A stretch of 6,076 nt of DNA, taken from contig JAHEBK010000116.1 of the NCBI GenBank assembly GCA_024642295.1, positions 1 through 6,076 on the forward strand. Reading direction: 5' to 3'. Source of the stretch: Flavobacterium sp. Lineage in GTDB: Bacteria > Bacteroidota > Bacteroidia > Flavobacteriales > Flavobacteriaceae. Below the pieces are notes generated by a model. It was not told the origin of the DNA, did not search any database, and saw nothing but the letters and a program-made list of their open reading frames with translations. Below, in pieces: positions 1 to 5,406 of this stretch; position 1 is the first letter of the stretch; the number at the start of each line of letters is the position of its first letter. The translations under genes were made by a program, and so were the position numbers.

Positions 1-1107
1 ATCTTTGTCTCTTCCGTTTAAGTCTTTTAATGGTACTGCTTTTGTAAATGCTCTTTCGAGTGTTTTTATTTTTTCGACTTGTTTTTCAGCATAATCCAAC
101 ATGGTGGTCAGCATCAAAGCCCCCTCTATAGATTCTACTTTACCTAAATCATTTTTATATTGTTCAATTGCAATTTCAAATTTTTTCAAATTAGCAATCA
201 AGTTATTTTTAGACTTATAGGTTGTTTTGTTTAAAATGCTGGCCGATAAATGTTTTAAACTTTTGGATAGATTATAGGCTAAGTTTTGATAGGTATTTAA
301 AACAACAGGATGGTTATCAAATTTTTGATGTAATTTATTATGATCGAAAGAAGTTGAAATTGCCAGTTCCATTATTTCAACCAAAGAAATAAAGGAAAGC
401 AACATTTTTCTGTTTTGGTTGGAAGAACCGTAATTGGTTCTATTTCGAACCAGAATTTCTCTAATATTTTCGTGGATGGTATTTAGTTCGACTTGTAATT
501 GTAGCTGCTTTTTAGTGATTACTTTTCGGTCTGAATTTAGTTCCCATAGATCTCCTCTTAGTTTTAAATACTTAGCGGTTAATGATGAACATTCAGCTAT
601 TTGTAATTCAATATATCGATTGGGACTTAGATAATGAAATAAAATAGAGATGAATAAGTAGAAAAAACCACCACTGAGCAACAAAGCAGTATGTGTGAAA
701 ATAGCCTGTAAATCATTGTTAAGGTGAGAAAAAGTCAAAGAAATGGATAGTAATGAGGCAAAGGCAACCATCGTAGCTCTCTGGTCATATACCGCTAACA
801 TTGATACTAAAAAAGTAAGTATTGCGAGCGTTGGGTATAAAAGAACGGGATAGAAATAGGCTAAATTAAGTATTAAATTCACCCCTGAAACAATAAAACT
901 TGTAACTACTAATCCGTTAATCTTGTGCCGTAAATTACTTGGAATATCACTATGGAAAACAAAGAATGCGCCAAGAGCAATAGTTACTCCAGTCTGAATA
1001 TCACCTAAAAACGAAAAAATTAATACTGGAATAGATCCTGCTATTACTACTTTTAAAGCATTGGTAAAATTAGTACTGTCTTTGAATTTCTGTATTTTAG
1101 AAATCAT
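1..1107 (-). CDS. FUSC/YccS-family membrane protein, N-terminal part (runs off left edge)
   Basis: The frame is open from the ATG at 1107 to the window edge: 369 codons with no stop, so the C-terminal half is outside. The product starts MISKIQKFKDSTNFTNALKV. About six hydrophobic segments follow (roughly residues 18-34, 37-52, 64-83, 86-106, 112-127 and 137-160), and then a long charged, helical cytoplasmic-looking region to residue 369. The early block around residues 39-65 (QTGVTIALGAFFVFHSDIPS, then NLRHKI) resembles YccS/FUSC-type inner-membrane proteins. These are about 700-750 residues long, with two membrane domains separated by a soluble domain. Members are discussed as aromatic-acid or efflux-type transporters, but the substrate here is unknown. 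The start is the first in-frame ATG after a stop at 1195-1197. The gene is transcribed divergently from def. Family assignment is good; function is not determined. Confidence 0.85.
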   Translation of the reverse strand, partial: MISKIQKFKDSTNFTNALKVVIAGSIPVLIFSFLGDIQTGVTIALGAFFVFHSDIPSNLRHKINGLVVTSFIVSGVNLILNLAYFYPVLLYPTLAILTFLVSMLAVYDQRATMVAFASLLSISLTFSHLNNDLQAIFTHTALLLSGGFFYLFISILFHYLSPNRYIELQIAECSSLTAKYLKLRGDLWELNSDRKVITKKQLQLQVELNTIHENIREILVRNRTNYGSSNQNRKMLLSFISLVEIMELAISTSFDHNKLHQKFDNHPVVLNTYQNLAYNLSKSLKHLSASILNKTTYKSKNNLIANLKKFEIAIEQYKNDLGKVESIEGALMLTTMLDYAEKQVEKIKTLERAFTKAVPLKDLNGRDKD

Positions 1108-1124
1108 AATATTGGGAATAATTA

Positions 1125-1132
1125 CAAAAGTA
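1125..1132 (-). promoter_or_regulatory. Candidate -7 box for the FUSC gene
   Basis: On the minus strand this reads TACTTTTG, an exact match to the Bacteroidota -7 consensus TAnnTTTG, and it lies 17 bp upstream of the FUSC start codon. No TTG was found at the expected -33 distance, and the 5' leader would be only about ten bases long. The box could therefore be a chance match in AT-rich DNA. Confidence 0.35.
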
Positions 1133-1235
1133 TGAATTGTTAAATGGATTTGGGATATAAATGAAATTAGAAATCGAGAAATTGTTAAAAAAAATCAATT
1201 ATATACTTGAGAATAGTCCTTGTCTATTTTTTTAC

Positions 1236-1243
1236 TATTTTTG
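1236..1243 (+). promoter_or_regulatory. Candidate -7 box for def
   Basis: TATTTTTG matches TAnnTTTG and sits 64 bp upstream of the def start, in the divergent FUSC/def region. TTG triplets occur at 1207-1209 and 1220-1222, but their distances (26 and 13 bp) fall outside the usual spacing of about 17-23 bp. Only the -7 element is supported. The 200-bp region between the two genes holds no other recognisable gene. Confidence 0.35.
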
Positions 1244-1307
1244 CCATCCATGCCAAATTTAGGAGACTTGATTATAATACAGCATGAGATAAATTAAATA
1301 AAGAACA

Positions 1308-1895
1308 ATGATTTTACCAATTATAGGATACGGTGATCCAGTATTGAGAAAAGTAGGAGCAGAAATCACGCCTGAGCACCCTAATTTGAAAGAAATAATA
1401 GCTAATATGTATGAAACGATGTATAATGCATCTGGAGTAGGATTAGCCGCACCACAAGTAGGATTAGCATTGCGATTGTTTGTCATGGATACCACGCCTT
1501 TTAGTGATGATGAAGATCTTGGAGAAGCTGAGCAGCAAAAAATGAAAGGGTTCAAAAGAACTTTTATCAATGCTAAAATGATTAAAGAAGACGGAGAAGA
1601 ATGGGTTTTTAACGAAGGTTGTTTAAGTATTCCTGATGTTCGTGAGGACGTATATAGAAATGAAAGAATTACTATTGAATACTGTGAAGAAGATTTTATT
1701 GTGAAAACAGAAGTTTTTGATGGTTTGATTGCAAGAGTAATCCAACACGAATACGATCATATCGAAGGAATTTTGTTTACAGATAAAATATCTTCTTTAA
1801 AGAAGCGTTTGATTCAAAAAAAACTCAAAAACATCATAGAAGGAAAAACATTCCAAGATTATAGAATGAAGTTCTTTGGAAAAAAAGGAAGATAG
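1308..1895 (+). CDS. def: Peptide deformylase
   Basis: This cytoplasmic metalloenzyme removes the formyl group from the N-terminal methionine of new proteins. All three signature motifs are present in the 195-residue product: GVGLAAPQ at 43-50, EGCLS at 103-107 (metal ligand Cys105) and QHEYDH at 146-151 (ligands His147 and His151, catalytic Glu148). An acidic insert at about 64-83 lies between motifs 1 and 2. I recall such inserts in Bacteroidota deformylases but did not verify it. The C-terminus is lysine-rich. Length is normal for the family (about 170-200). The start gives the expected MILPIIGYGDPVLR N-terminus, in which GDPVLR is a typical early block. No strong Shine-Dalgarno sequence precedes it, as is usual in this phylum. 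It is followed after 82 bp by the DUF5606-type gene on the same strand, and the two may be co-transcribed. A 103-codon frame antisense to it (1259-1570) is a shadow. Confidence 0.97.
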   Translation: MILPIIGYGDPVLRKVGAEITPEHPNLKEIIANMYETMYNASGVGLAAPQVGLALRLFVMDTTPFSDDEDLGEAEQQKMKGFKRTFINAKMIKEDGEEWVFNEGCLSIPDVREDVYRNERITIEYCEEDFIVKTEVFDGLIARVIQHEYDHIEGILFTDKISSLKKRLIQKKLKNIIEGKTFQDYRMKFFGKKGR

Positions 1896-1977
1896 GTTTT
1901 TTTAATGATTATTAAATGGTAAGTTTTTTGTTTAACAAACTTGATAACGAAATATAAAATAAGTAAAAAATATAAAA

Positions 1978-2454
1978 ATGAAATTAGAAAAAATATTATC
2001 TATTTCTGGTAAGCCAGGTTTATATGTATTAAGAGTGCAAACCCGTACAGGATTTGTTGCTGAATCATTGTCAGATGGAAAAAAAATAACAGTAAACTTG
2101 AAAAGCAATGTAAGTTTGTTGTCAGAGATTTCTATTTACACTTATGAGGGAGAACAACCTCTAGCTGAAATCATGACTAGTATTGCTGCAAAGCATAATA
2201 ATGGACCAGCGATTTCACATAAAGAAGATAATGCTACTTTGTTAGCTTATTTTAAAGAAGTTCTACCGACTTACGATGAAGAAAGAGTATATGCTTCGGA
2301 TGTAAAGAAAATATTGAATTGGTACAACACTTTGCAAGCAAAAGGAATGGTAGTTGAAGAAACTCCTATAGCTGATGAAGTAGCAGAAGCGGTTGCTGAG
2401 GCAGAAGCGCCTGTTGCTGTAACTCCAAAGAAAACCAAAAAAGTAAAAGAGTAA
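1978..2454 (+). CDS. DUF5606-type conserved protein of Bacteroidota
   Basis: A 158-residue soluble protein without signal peptide or membrane segment. It begins MKLEKILSISGKPGLYVLRV. I recognise this N-terminus, and the position between def and mazG, as those of a conserved flavobacterial protein annotated DUF5606. No biochemical function is known to me. Residues 1 to about 58 look beta-rich, and about 60-126 look helical (including LLAYFKEVLPTYDEERVYAS and the following DVKKILNWYNTL). From about 127 the tail is low-complexity: Glu/Ala/Val/Pro-rich to 150, then a basic end (PKKTKKVKE) that may be flexible and nucleic-acid-binding or adaptor-like. That last point is inference only. A strong hairpin terminator follows its stop by 21 bp, so the def/DUF5606 transcript probably ends here. 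Confidence 0.85.
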   Translation: MKLEKILSISGKPGLYVLRVQTRTGFVAESLSDGKKITVNLKSNVSLLSEISIYTYEGEQPLAEIMTSIAAKHNNGPAISHKEDNATLLAYFKEVLPTYDEERVYASDVKKILNWYNTLQAKGMVVEETPIADEVAEAVAEAEAPVAVTPKKTKKVKE

Positions 2455-2475
2455 ATCTCCTTTTAGGTCATAAAT

Positions 2476-2520
2476 AAATCCTGCAATCTTAAATTGAGAT
2501 TGCAGGATTTCTTATTTTTA
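2476..2520 (+). terminator. Strong intrinsic terminator after the DUF5606-type gene
   Basis: A perfect 14-bp inverted repeat (2476-2489 with 2497-2510, core ATCCTGCAATCT) encloses a 7-nt loop and is followed by the T-rich run CTTATTTTTA. It starts 21 bp after the DUF5606-type stop codon and ends only 16 bp before the mazG start. It should therefore end or strongly reduce transcription before mazG. No good -7 box was found between the hairpin and mazG. Confidence 0.85.
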
Positions 2521-2536
2521 CACAAAACCCATTTTC

Positions 2537-3310
2537 ATGAACACACGAGAAACCCAATTAAAAGCTTTTGATCGATTATTAACTATTATGGATGAATTGC
2601 GGGAGCAATGTCCATGGGATAAAAAGCAAACTTTACAAAGCTTACGCCATCTTACTATTGAAGAAACGTATGAATTAGGCGATGCTATTTTGGATAATGA
2701 TTTAAACGAAGTCAAAAAGGAATTAGGGGATTTGTTATTGCATATCGTTTTTTATGCTAAAATAGGCAGTGAAACCAATGATTTTGATATGGCTGATGTG
2801 TGTAATGAAATTTGTGATAAATTGATTCATCGTCATCCTCATATTTATAGTAATATAGTGGTAAAAGATGAAGAAGAAGTCAAACAAAATTGGGAAAAAC
2901 TAAAACTCAAAGAAGGAAAAAAATCGGTTTTAGAAGGTGTTCCTAGAAGTTTACCGGCATTAGTAAAAGCCAGCCGAATTCAGGATAAAGTAAAAGGAGT
3001 AGGTTTTGATTGGGAAGAACCGCAACAAGTTTGGGAAAAAGTGCAAGAAGAATTAGCTGAATTACAAGTCGAAGTGGATTCCGGTAATCAAGATAAAATG
3101 GAAGCCGAATTTGGCGATGTATTATTCTCCATGATTAATTATGCTCGTTTTTTGAATATCAATCCTGAAGATGCTTTGGAACGAACCAATAAAAAATTCA
3201 TCAAGCGTTTTCAATATCTTGAAAATAAAGCAGGAGAATTAGGTAAGCCACTCATGGATATGACCTTGGCTGAAATGGATGTTTTTTGGGAAGAAGCGAA
3301 GAAACTTTAG
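2537..3310 (+). CDS. mazG: Nucleoside triphosphate pyrophosphohydrolase MazG
   Basis: This cytoplasmic enzyme hydrolyses (d)NTPs to NMP and pyrophosphate, serving nucleotide-pool sanitation; in E. coli it also counters (p)ppGpp-linked MazEF effects. The 257-residue product is close to the E. coli protein (263) and carries both MazG domains. The first has CPWD at 25-28 and the metal-binding pattern Glu42/Glu43-x2-Glu46 ... Glu62-x2-Asp65, followed by the typical HRHPHIY at 98-104. The second has VGFDW at 155-159 and Glu171/Glu172-x2-Glu175 ... Glu191-x2-Asp194. All acidic ligands are present, so the enzyme should be active. The ATG at 2537 gives a family-like N-terminus. It is the third plus-strand gene, but the terminator just upstream suggests expression is at least partly separate from def. 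No mazE or mazF is visible. Confidence 0.95.
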   Translation: MNTRETQLKAFDRLLTIMDELREQCPWDKKQTLQSLRHLTIEETYELGDAILDNDLNEVKKELGDLLLHIVFYAKIGSETNDFDMADVCNEICDKLIHRHPHIYSNIVVKDEEEVKQNWEKLKLKEGKKSVLEGVPRSLPALVKASRIQDKVKGVGFDWEEPQQVWEKVQEELAELQVEVDSGNQDKMEAEFGDVLFSMINYARFLNINPEDALERTNKKFIKRFQYLENKAGELGKPLMDMTLAEMDVFWEEAKKL

Positions 3311-3341
3311 TAAACTATTTTAAAATTTCACCATTAAGAAA

Positions 3342-3374
3342 GACACTGTCCCGTAAAGTGTGTAAGTTGAAAAG
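3342..3374 (+). repeat. Orphan IS256-like terminal inverted repeat (insertion-sequence remnant)
   Basis: This stretch, 31 bp after the mazG stop, contains GTCCCGTAAAGTGTGTAA and then a GAAAAG end. From memory this fits the terminal-repeat pattern of IS256-family elements (GA...GTCC.GTA.A.TGTGTAA). Its orientation would place the element to the right, towards the sulfatase gene. I found no opposite-facing partner repeat and no transposase frame. It would therefore be a solo end left by deletion or a decayed copy. The inner boundary of any remaining IS sequence cannot be placed; the stretch 3375-3455 may belong to it. Confidence 0.5.
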
Positions 3375-3455
3375 TTCAGGTTTCGATTTTATAGTCGGAG
3401 TCTTTTTTCAAATAATGCAAAGATCATTAATGGAATTTAAAAATTCGATTTTTTT

Positions 3456-4796
3456 TTACAAGTTAGTTTTCAATAATCTAAGTTGTGTCAGGTTTTCTTG
3501 AGCCTCAATATTTGATGTGTTTGATATGAGGTTGTATTGTTCAAATGGATCAATACTAATCTTGAATAAATATTCTGTTCCATTTTCTAAATGGATCAGT
3601 TTGTAATTGCTATTTCTTATAGTGTATCCATCAGTAGAAGGTGAGGACTGACCAAATTGTTCGGTATAGACATAAGTTCTTTTTGTAGCATCCGCATTGG
3701 TAAAAAGAGGAGTAATACTTATGCCGTCCTTATAATTTTCGTTTCCCGCACCCGCAATAGCTGCAAAAGTTGGGAACAAATCCTGTGCTTGGACTAGTGC
3801 TGTTTCTACCACATTTTTACGAGTGATATTTTTACCGCTAATTATTAAAGGGGTGTTGATACCTCCTTGAAAAAGAGTACTTTTTGTTCCATTAGTGGTG
3901 TATGGTGCTTGGGCAACTTGTCCTGGCGTACCGTTGTCTCCCATAATAACAAAAACCGTGTTTTCCTTTTGAGCAGCTGTTAGTGATGAGATCAAACGGC
4001 CTATTTCGTTATCCATTGCTTCAATTGATGCTAAATAATAGGTGTATCTATTCGCATTTATGGTGGCAGTATTGTTTGATAAAGATTGGTTACTGATAAG
4101 GTTCAATGGCGGACGATGAAAAGGGGTATGTGGGGCATTAAATGCTAACCACAGAAAGAAAGGTTTGCTTTGTTGTTTTATCCAATTGACAGAACTGTCT
4201 ACTAGCTGGGTAGTTGCATAAGTTGTTACAGATTGTTGAACTCCATTACTGGTTTGAGTCCAATTATAATAATCAGGAATTGCACCAGTTAAAATTCCAG
4301 AAAAATAATTTATTCCAAAATTTTCAGGAGCAGTCAGAGTATTATTGGAACTAACATGCCATTTTCCAATCAAAGCCGTTGCATATTTATTGGATGTTTT
4401 GTCATTAATGTATTTTTGAATTACAATTTCATTAGATTGTAGTGTTGCAGTTGGTGGTGTTTGTACACCGCCTACTCCTGTTCTAAAACTATATTTTCCA
4501 GTTAGTAATGATGCTCTGGTGGGACTACATACAGGATTTGTCCAAAAATTAATAAATGTAATTCCATCTTTAGCTAATGCATCAATGTTAGGTGTAGTTG
4601 CTTTAGTACCAGATATATTGGGATAATTACCAAAAACATCCCATCCCATGTCATCAATTAATATAAAAACAATATTGGTAGTATTAGTTATGGGTAATAC
4701 TGTTTCGGGGGTATCGTTTGAGTTTTTCGAACAAGATATTATTGAAAAAGTCAAAATAATTAATGCAGAAATAAAAAGCGAATAGTATTTTTTCAT
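3456..4796 (-). CDS. Lipoprotein sulfatase (Cys-type, formylglycine-dependent)
   Basis: A 446-residue sulfatase of the alkaline-phosphatase superfamily, expected to hydrolyse sulfate esters on glycans or aryl substrates outside the cytoplasm. A lipoprotein signal is seen: MKKYY, a hydrophobic stretch at 6-20, then Ser21-Cys22. The catalytic CSPTR motif is at 90-94, where Cys90 is the residue converted to formylglycine, followed by ASLLTGKY. Other expected residues are Asp48/Asp49 (metal), Lys145 and His147 in GKWH, His223 in APHTPFH, Asp287/Asn288 in MGDNGT, and Lys305 in GTKSTLFQGG. The core is complete and looks active. There is no C-terminal type IX secretion domain. The gene stands alone: no SusC/SusD, glycoside hydrolase or sulfatase-maturing enzyme is in view. 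It lies downstream of two candidate small-RNA units on the same strand. Exact substrate and sulfatase subfamily are not determinable by eye. Confidence 0.93.
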   Translation of the reverse strand: MKKYYSLFISALIILTFSIISCSKNSNDTPETVLPITNTTNIVFILIDDMGWDVFGNYPNISGTKATTPNIDALAKDGITFINFWTNPVCSPTRASLLTGKYSFRTGVGGVQTPPTATLQSNEIVIQKYINDKTSNKYATALIGKWHVSSNNTLTAPENFGINYFSGILTGAIPDYYNWTQTSNGVQQSVTTYATTQLVDSSVNWIKQQSKPFFLWLAFNAPHTPFHRPPLNLISNQSLSNNTATINANRYTYYLASIEAMDNEIGRLISSLTAAQKENTVFVIMGDNGTPGQVAQAPYTTNGTKSTLFQGGINTPLIISGKNITRKNVVETALVQAQDLFPTFAAIAGAGNENYKDGISITPLFTNADATKRTYVYTEQFGQSSPSTDGYTIRNSNYKLIHLENGTEYLFKISIDPFEQYNLISNTSNIEAQENLTQLRLLKTNL

Positions 4797-4975
4797 ATTG
4801 CAATTTATAAGTTTGACGCTTTAAGTTTAAAATAGTTTAATACACTGCAATTTAATTATTTGAATACATTAAATTGACTTGTAGCATTTTTTTTTAAGAG
4901 GAAAGCTATTTTTGAAAGAAGTTCAGCAGTTTTGCAAATGAATTTTGGTTCAAATTATTTTTAGTTCATAAAAAT
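4797..4975. other. Gene-free region upstream of the sulfatase gene
   Basis: AT-rich sequence between the sulfatase start and the nearer small-RNA terminator. I found no TAnnTTTG box on the minus strand here, so the sulfatase promoter is not identified. The only structure seen is an AT-rich inverted repeat, listed separately. No convincing coding frame was found. Confidence 0.5.
4848..4876. repeat. 9-bp perfect inverted repeat upstream of the sulfatase gene
   Basis: CAATTTAAT (4848-4856) and ATTAAATTG (4868-4876) are separated by 11 bp, and the repeat lies about 50-80 bp upstream of the sulfatase start. The geometry would suit a dimeric regulator, but the arms are almost pure A/T, so chance is a real possibility. 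Confidence 0.3.
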
Positions 4976-5005
4976 AAAAAAAACCGACACCCAAAGAACG
5001 TCGGT
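4976..5005 (-). terminator. Intrinsic terminator of small-RNA unit 1
   Basis: On the minus strand a 6-bp stem, ACCGAC (5005-5000) with GTCGGT (4988-4983), encloses an 11-nt loop. It is followed at once by seven T residues and then ATTTT. The opposite strand has no T-tract, which fixes the direction. Its sequence is unrelated to the terminator of unit 2. Confidence 0.75.
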
Positions 5006-5050
5006 AATTATTAACTAACCAAAACCAAATAATAAATAACCAATTCATTA
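4976..5050 (-). ncRNA. Candidate small RNA, unit 1 of a tandem pair
   Basis: A predicted transcript of about 75 nt. It starts about six bases downstream of the CATCTTTG box (5063-5056) and ends in the T-tract of the terminator. The 5' two-fifths is U/G-rich, contains no C and looks unstructured; bases 5011-5052 are identical to unit 2 (5237-5278). The 3' part is the private terminator hairpin. A frame beginning at 5048 reads MNWLFIIWFWLV and then NNYRRSLG. Its first stop (4950-4952) lies beyond the terminator, so a terminated transcript would have no stop codon, which argues for a non-coding RNA. The start site is estimated from the -7 box. I do not recognise a named RNA family. A single-stranded C-free region suggests pairing with A/C-rich target mRNAs, which is inference. 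Confidence 0.6.
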
Positions 5051-5111
5051 CATTGCAAAGATGCTTCAGAAAACTAAGTTTTGTTGTTAAAATTTAGTTA
5101 TTACTTTGTTG
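5011..5111 (-). repeat. Direct repeat copy 1 (partner at 5237-5337)
   Basis: A gap-free alignment to the second copy, 226 bp away, gives 88 identities in 101 positions by hand count. Nine of the 13 mismatches fall in one 10-bp block. The repeat ends where the two different terminator hairpins begin, so it covers promoter plus 5' RNA segment and not the whole unit. Confidence 0.9.
5056..5111 (-). promoter_or_regulatory. Promoter of small-RNA unit 1
   Basis: In minus-strand order this contains CAACAAAGTAATAACT (5111-5096), TTTTAACAA (5092-5084), a 10-bp variable spacer (5083-5074), TTTTCTGAAG (5073-5064) and the -7 box CATCTTTG (5063-5056), which is one base from TAnnTTTG. The same blocks at the same spacing precede unit 2. 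The spacer alone has diverged (9 of 10 bases differ), as expected between two protein-contacted promoter elements. A canonical TTG -33 element is absent, and TTTTAACAA occupies that place. Confidence 0.6.
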
Positions 5112-5198
5112 AACATACGTTAAGTTTTCGATGCTATTTTTAAGAATATATAGCTCTTTATTTTAAGTGTAGCGAAACGAAAATTGAAAGTCATAGTC

Positions 5199-5231
5199 AA
5201 AAAAAATGCTAATATCCATAAGAATATTAGC
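5199..5231 (-). terminator. Intrinsic terminator of small-RNA unit 2
   Basis: On the minus strand a perfect 8-bp stem, GCTAATAT (5231-5224) with ATATTAGC (5215-5208), encloses an 8-nt loop and is followed after one A by eight T residues (5206-5199). It is directional for the minus strand only. Confidence 0.75.
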
Positions 5232-5274
5232 GTCTTTTAACTAACCAAAACCAAATAATAAATAACCAATTCAT
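5227..5274 (-). CDS. Possible 15-residue hydrophobic peptide inside unit 2
   Basis: The frame reads MNWLFIIWFWLVKRR and stop. It has a 12-residue hydrophobic core with three tryptophans and a basic end, resembling in general form the very short membrane peptides of type I toxin systems. It starts only about two bases from the predicted transcript start, so it would be leaderless or nearly so. No ribosome-binding evidence is visible. The equivalent frame in unit 1 keeps the first 12 residues and a following arginine pair, but has no stop before its terminator. Chance translation of a conserved U/G-rich RNA is at least as likely. Confidence 0.2.
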   Translation of the reverse strand: MNWLFIIWFWLVKRR

Positions 5275-5337
5275 TACACTACAAAGATGCTTCAGAAAAG
5301 CTTTTGACATTGTTAAAAATAAGTTATTACTTTGTTG
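5237..5337 (-). repeat. Direct repeat copy 2 (partner at 5011-5111)
   Basis: The second copy of the promoter plus 5' RNA module. Its inner 63 bp (5237-5299) match copy 1 (5011-5073) at 61 positions. The two mismatches lie at 5279 and 5281, between the -7 box and the predicted start. Confidence 0.9.
5282..5337 (-). promoter_or_regulatory. Promoter of small-RNA unit 2
   Basis: It has the same ordered blocks as the unit 1 promoter: CAACAAAGTAATAACT at 5337-5322, TTTTAACAA at 5318-5310, a different 10-bp spacer at 5309-5300, TTTTCTGAAG at 5299-5290 and CATCTTTG at 5289-5282. The match in order and spacing supports shared regulation of both units. Confidence 0.6.
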
Positions 5338-5341
5338 GATA

Positions 5342-5363
5342 TTAGTTAATGTTTTTTAACTAA
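5342..5363. repeat. 8-bp inverted repeat between purU and small-RNA unit 2
   Basis: TTAGTTAA (5342-5349) and TTAACTAA (5356-5363) flank a 6-bp loop. It lies 44 bp beyond the purU stop and just upstream of the conserved promoter block of unit 2. It lacks a T-tract on the minus strand, so it is a weak purU terminator candidate or a possible operator. Unit 1 has no equivalent. Confidence 0.35.
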
Positions 5364-5406
5364 ATAAGAAATAACAATAGTTGAAGTCTAAACAAAGGGT
5401 GAATTA

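Larger units (their letters stand above)
5199..5276 (-). ncRNA. Candidate small RNA, unit 2 of a tandem pair
   Basis: A predicted transcript of about 78 nt with the same design as unit 1: a near-consensus -7 box (5289-5282), the shared C-free U/G-rich 5' block and a private terminator hairpin. An alternative reading is a peptide gene at 5274-5227 encoding MNWLFIIWFWLVKRR with its TAA stop inside the hairpin, listed separately. The shared block is identical at all three codon positions, which fits constraint on the RNA itself better than constraint on a peptide, though a recent duplication would also give this. Unit 2 lies about 130 bp downstream of the purU stop and upstream of unit 1, all on one strand. 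Confidence 0.6.

Noticed and set aside
434..634. 66-codon plus-strand frame
   Set aside because: It lies wholly antisense to the FUSC-family gene and has no recognisable domain.
1250..1297. 15-codon frame ahead of def as a ruvX remnant or leader peptide
   Set aside because: The upstream frame closes quickly (stop at 1214-1216) and the peptide has no similarity I can see to RuvX or any leader.
1259..1570. 103-codon minus-strand frame
   Set aside because: It is antisense to def, whose three catalytic motifs are intact; no family resemblance was seen.
1901..1916. Hairpin TTTAAT/ATTAAA just after def as a terminator
   Set aside because: Only six A/T pairs and no following T-tract.
2518..2715. 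65-codon minus-strand frame
   Set aside because: It is antisense to the start of mazG and overlaps the T-rich tail of the terminator.
3286..3501. 71-codon plus-strand frame bridging mazG and the sulfatase gene
   Set aside because: It overlaps the mazG end out of frame and the sulfatase 3' end antisense. It has no transposase or other resemblance and crosses the IS-like repeat.
4931..4965. Third, plus-strand copy of the small-RNA block (TTTTGCAAATGAATTTTGGTT)
   Set aside because: The resemblance is limited to common AT-rich words; there is no conserved upstream block and no terminator in that direction.
5011..5050. Plus-strand reading of the repeats as leftover 5' leaders of secreted-protein or TonB-receptor genes (TAACTAACCAAAACC)
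   Set aside because: Such leaders can look like this, but no coding start follows on the plus strand, while promoter box, hairpin and T-tract all agree on the minus strand.
5011..5337. Two-repeat CRISPR-like array
   Set aside because: The repeats are about 100 bp, only two in number and internally diverged; the intervening sequence is a terminator plus AT-rich DNA, with no cas genes.
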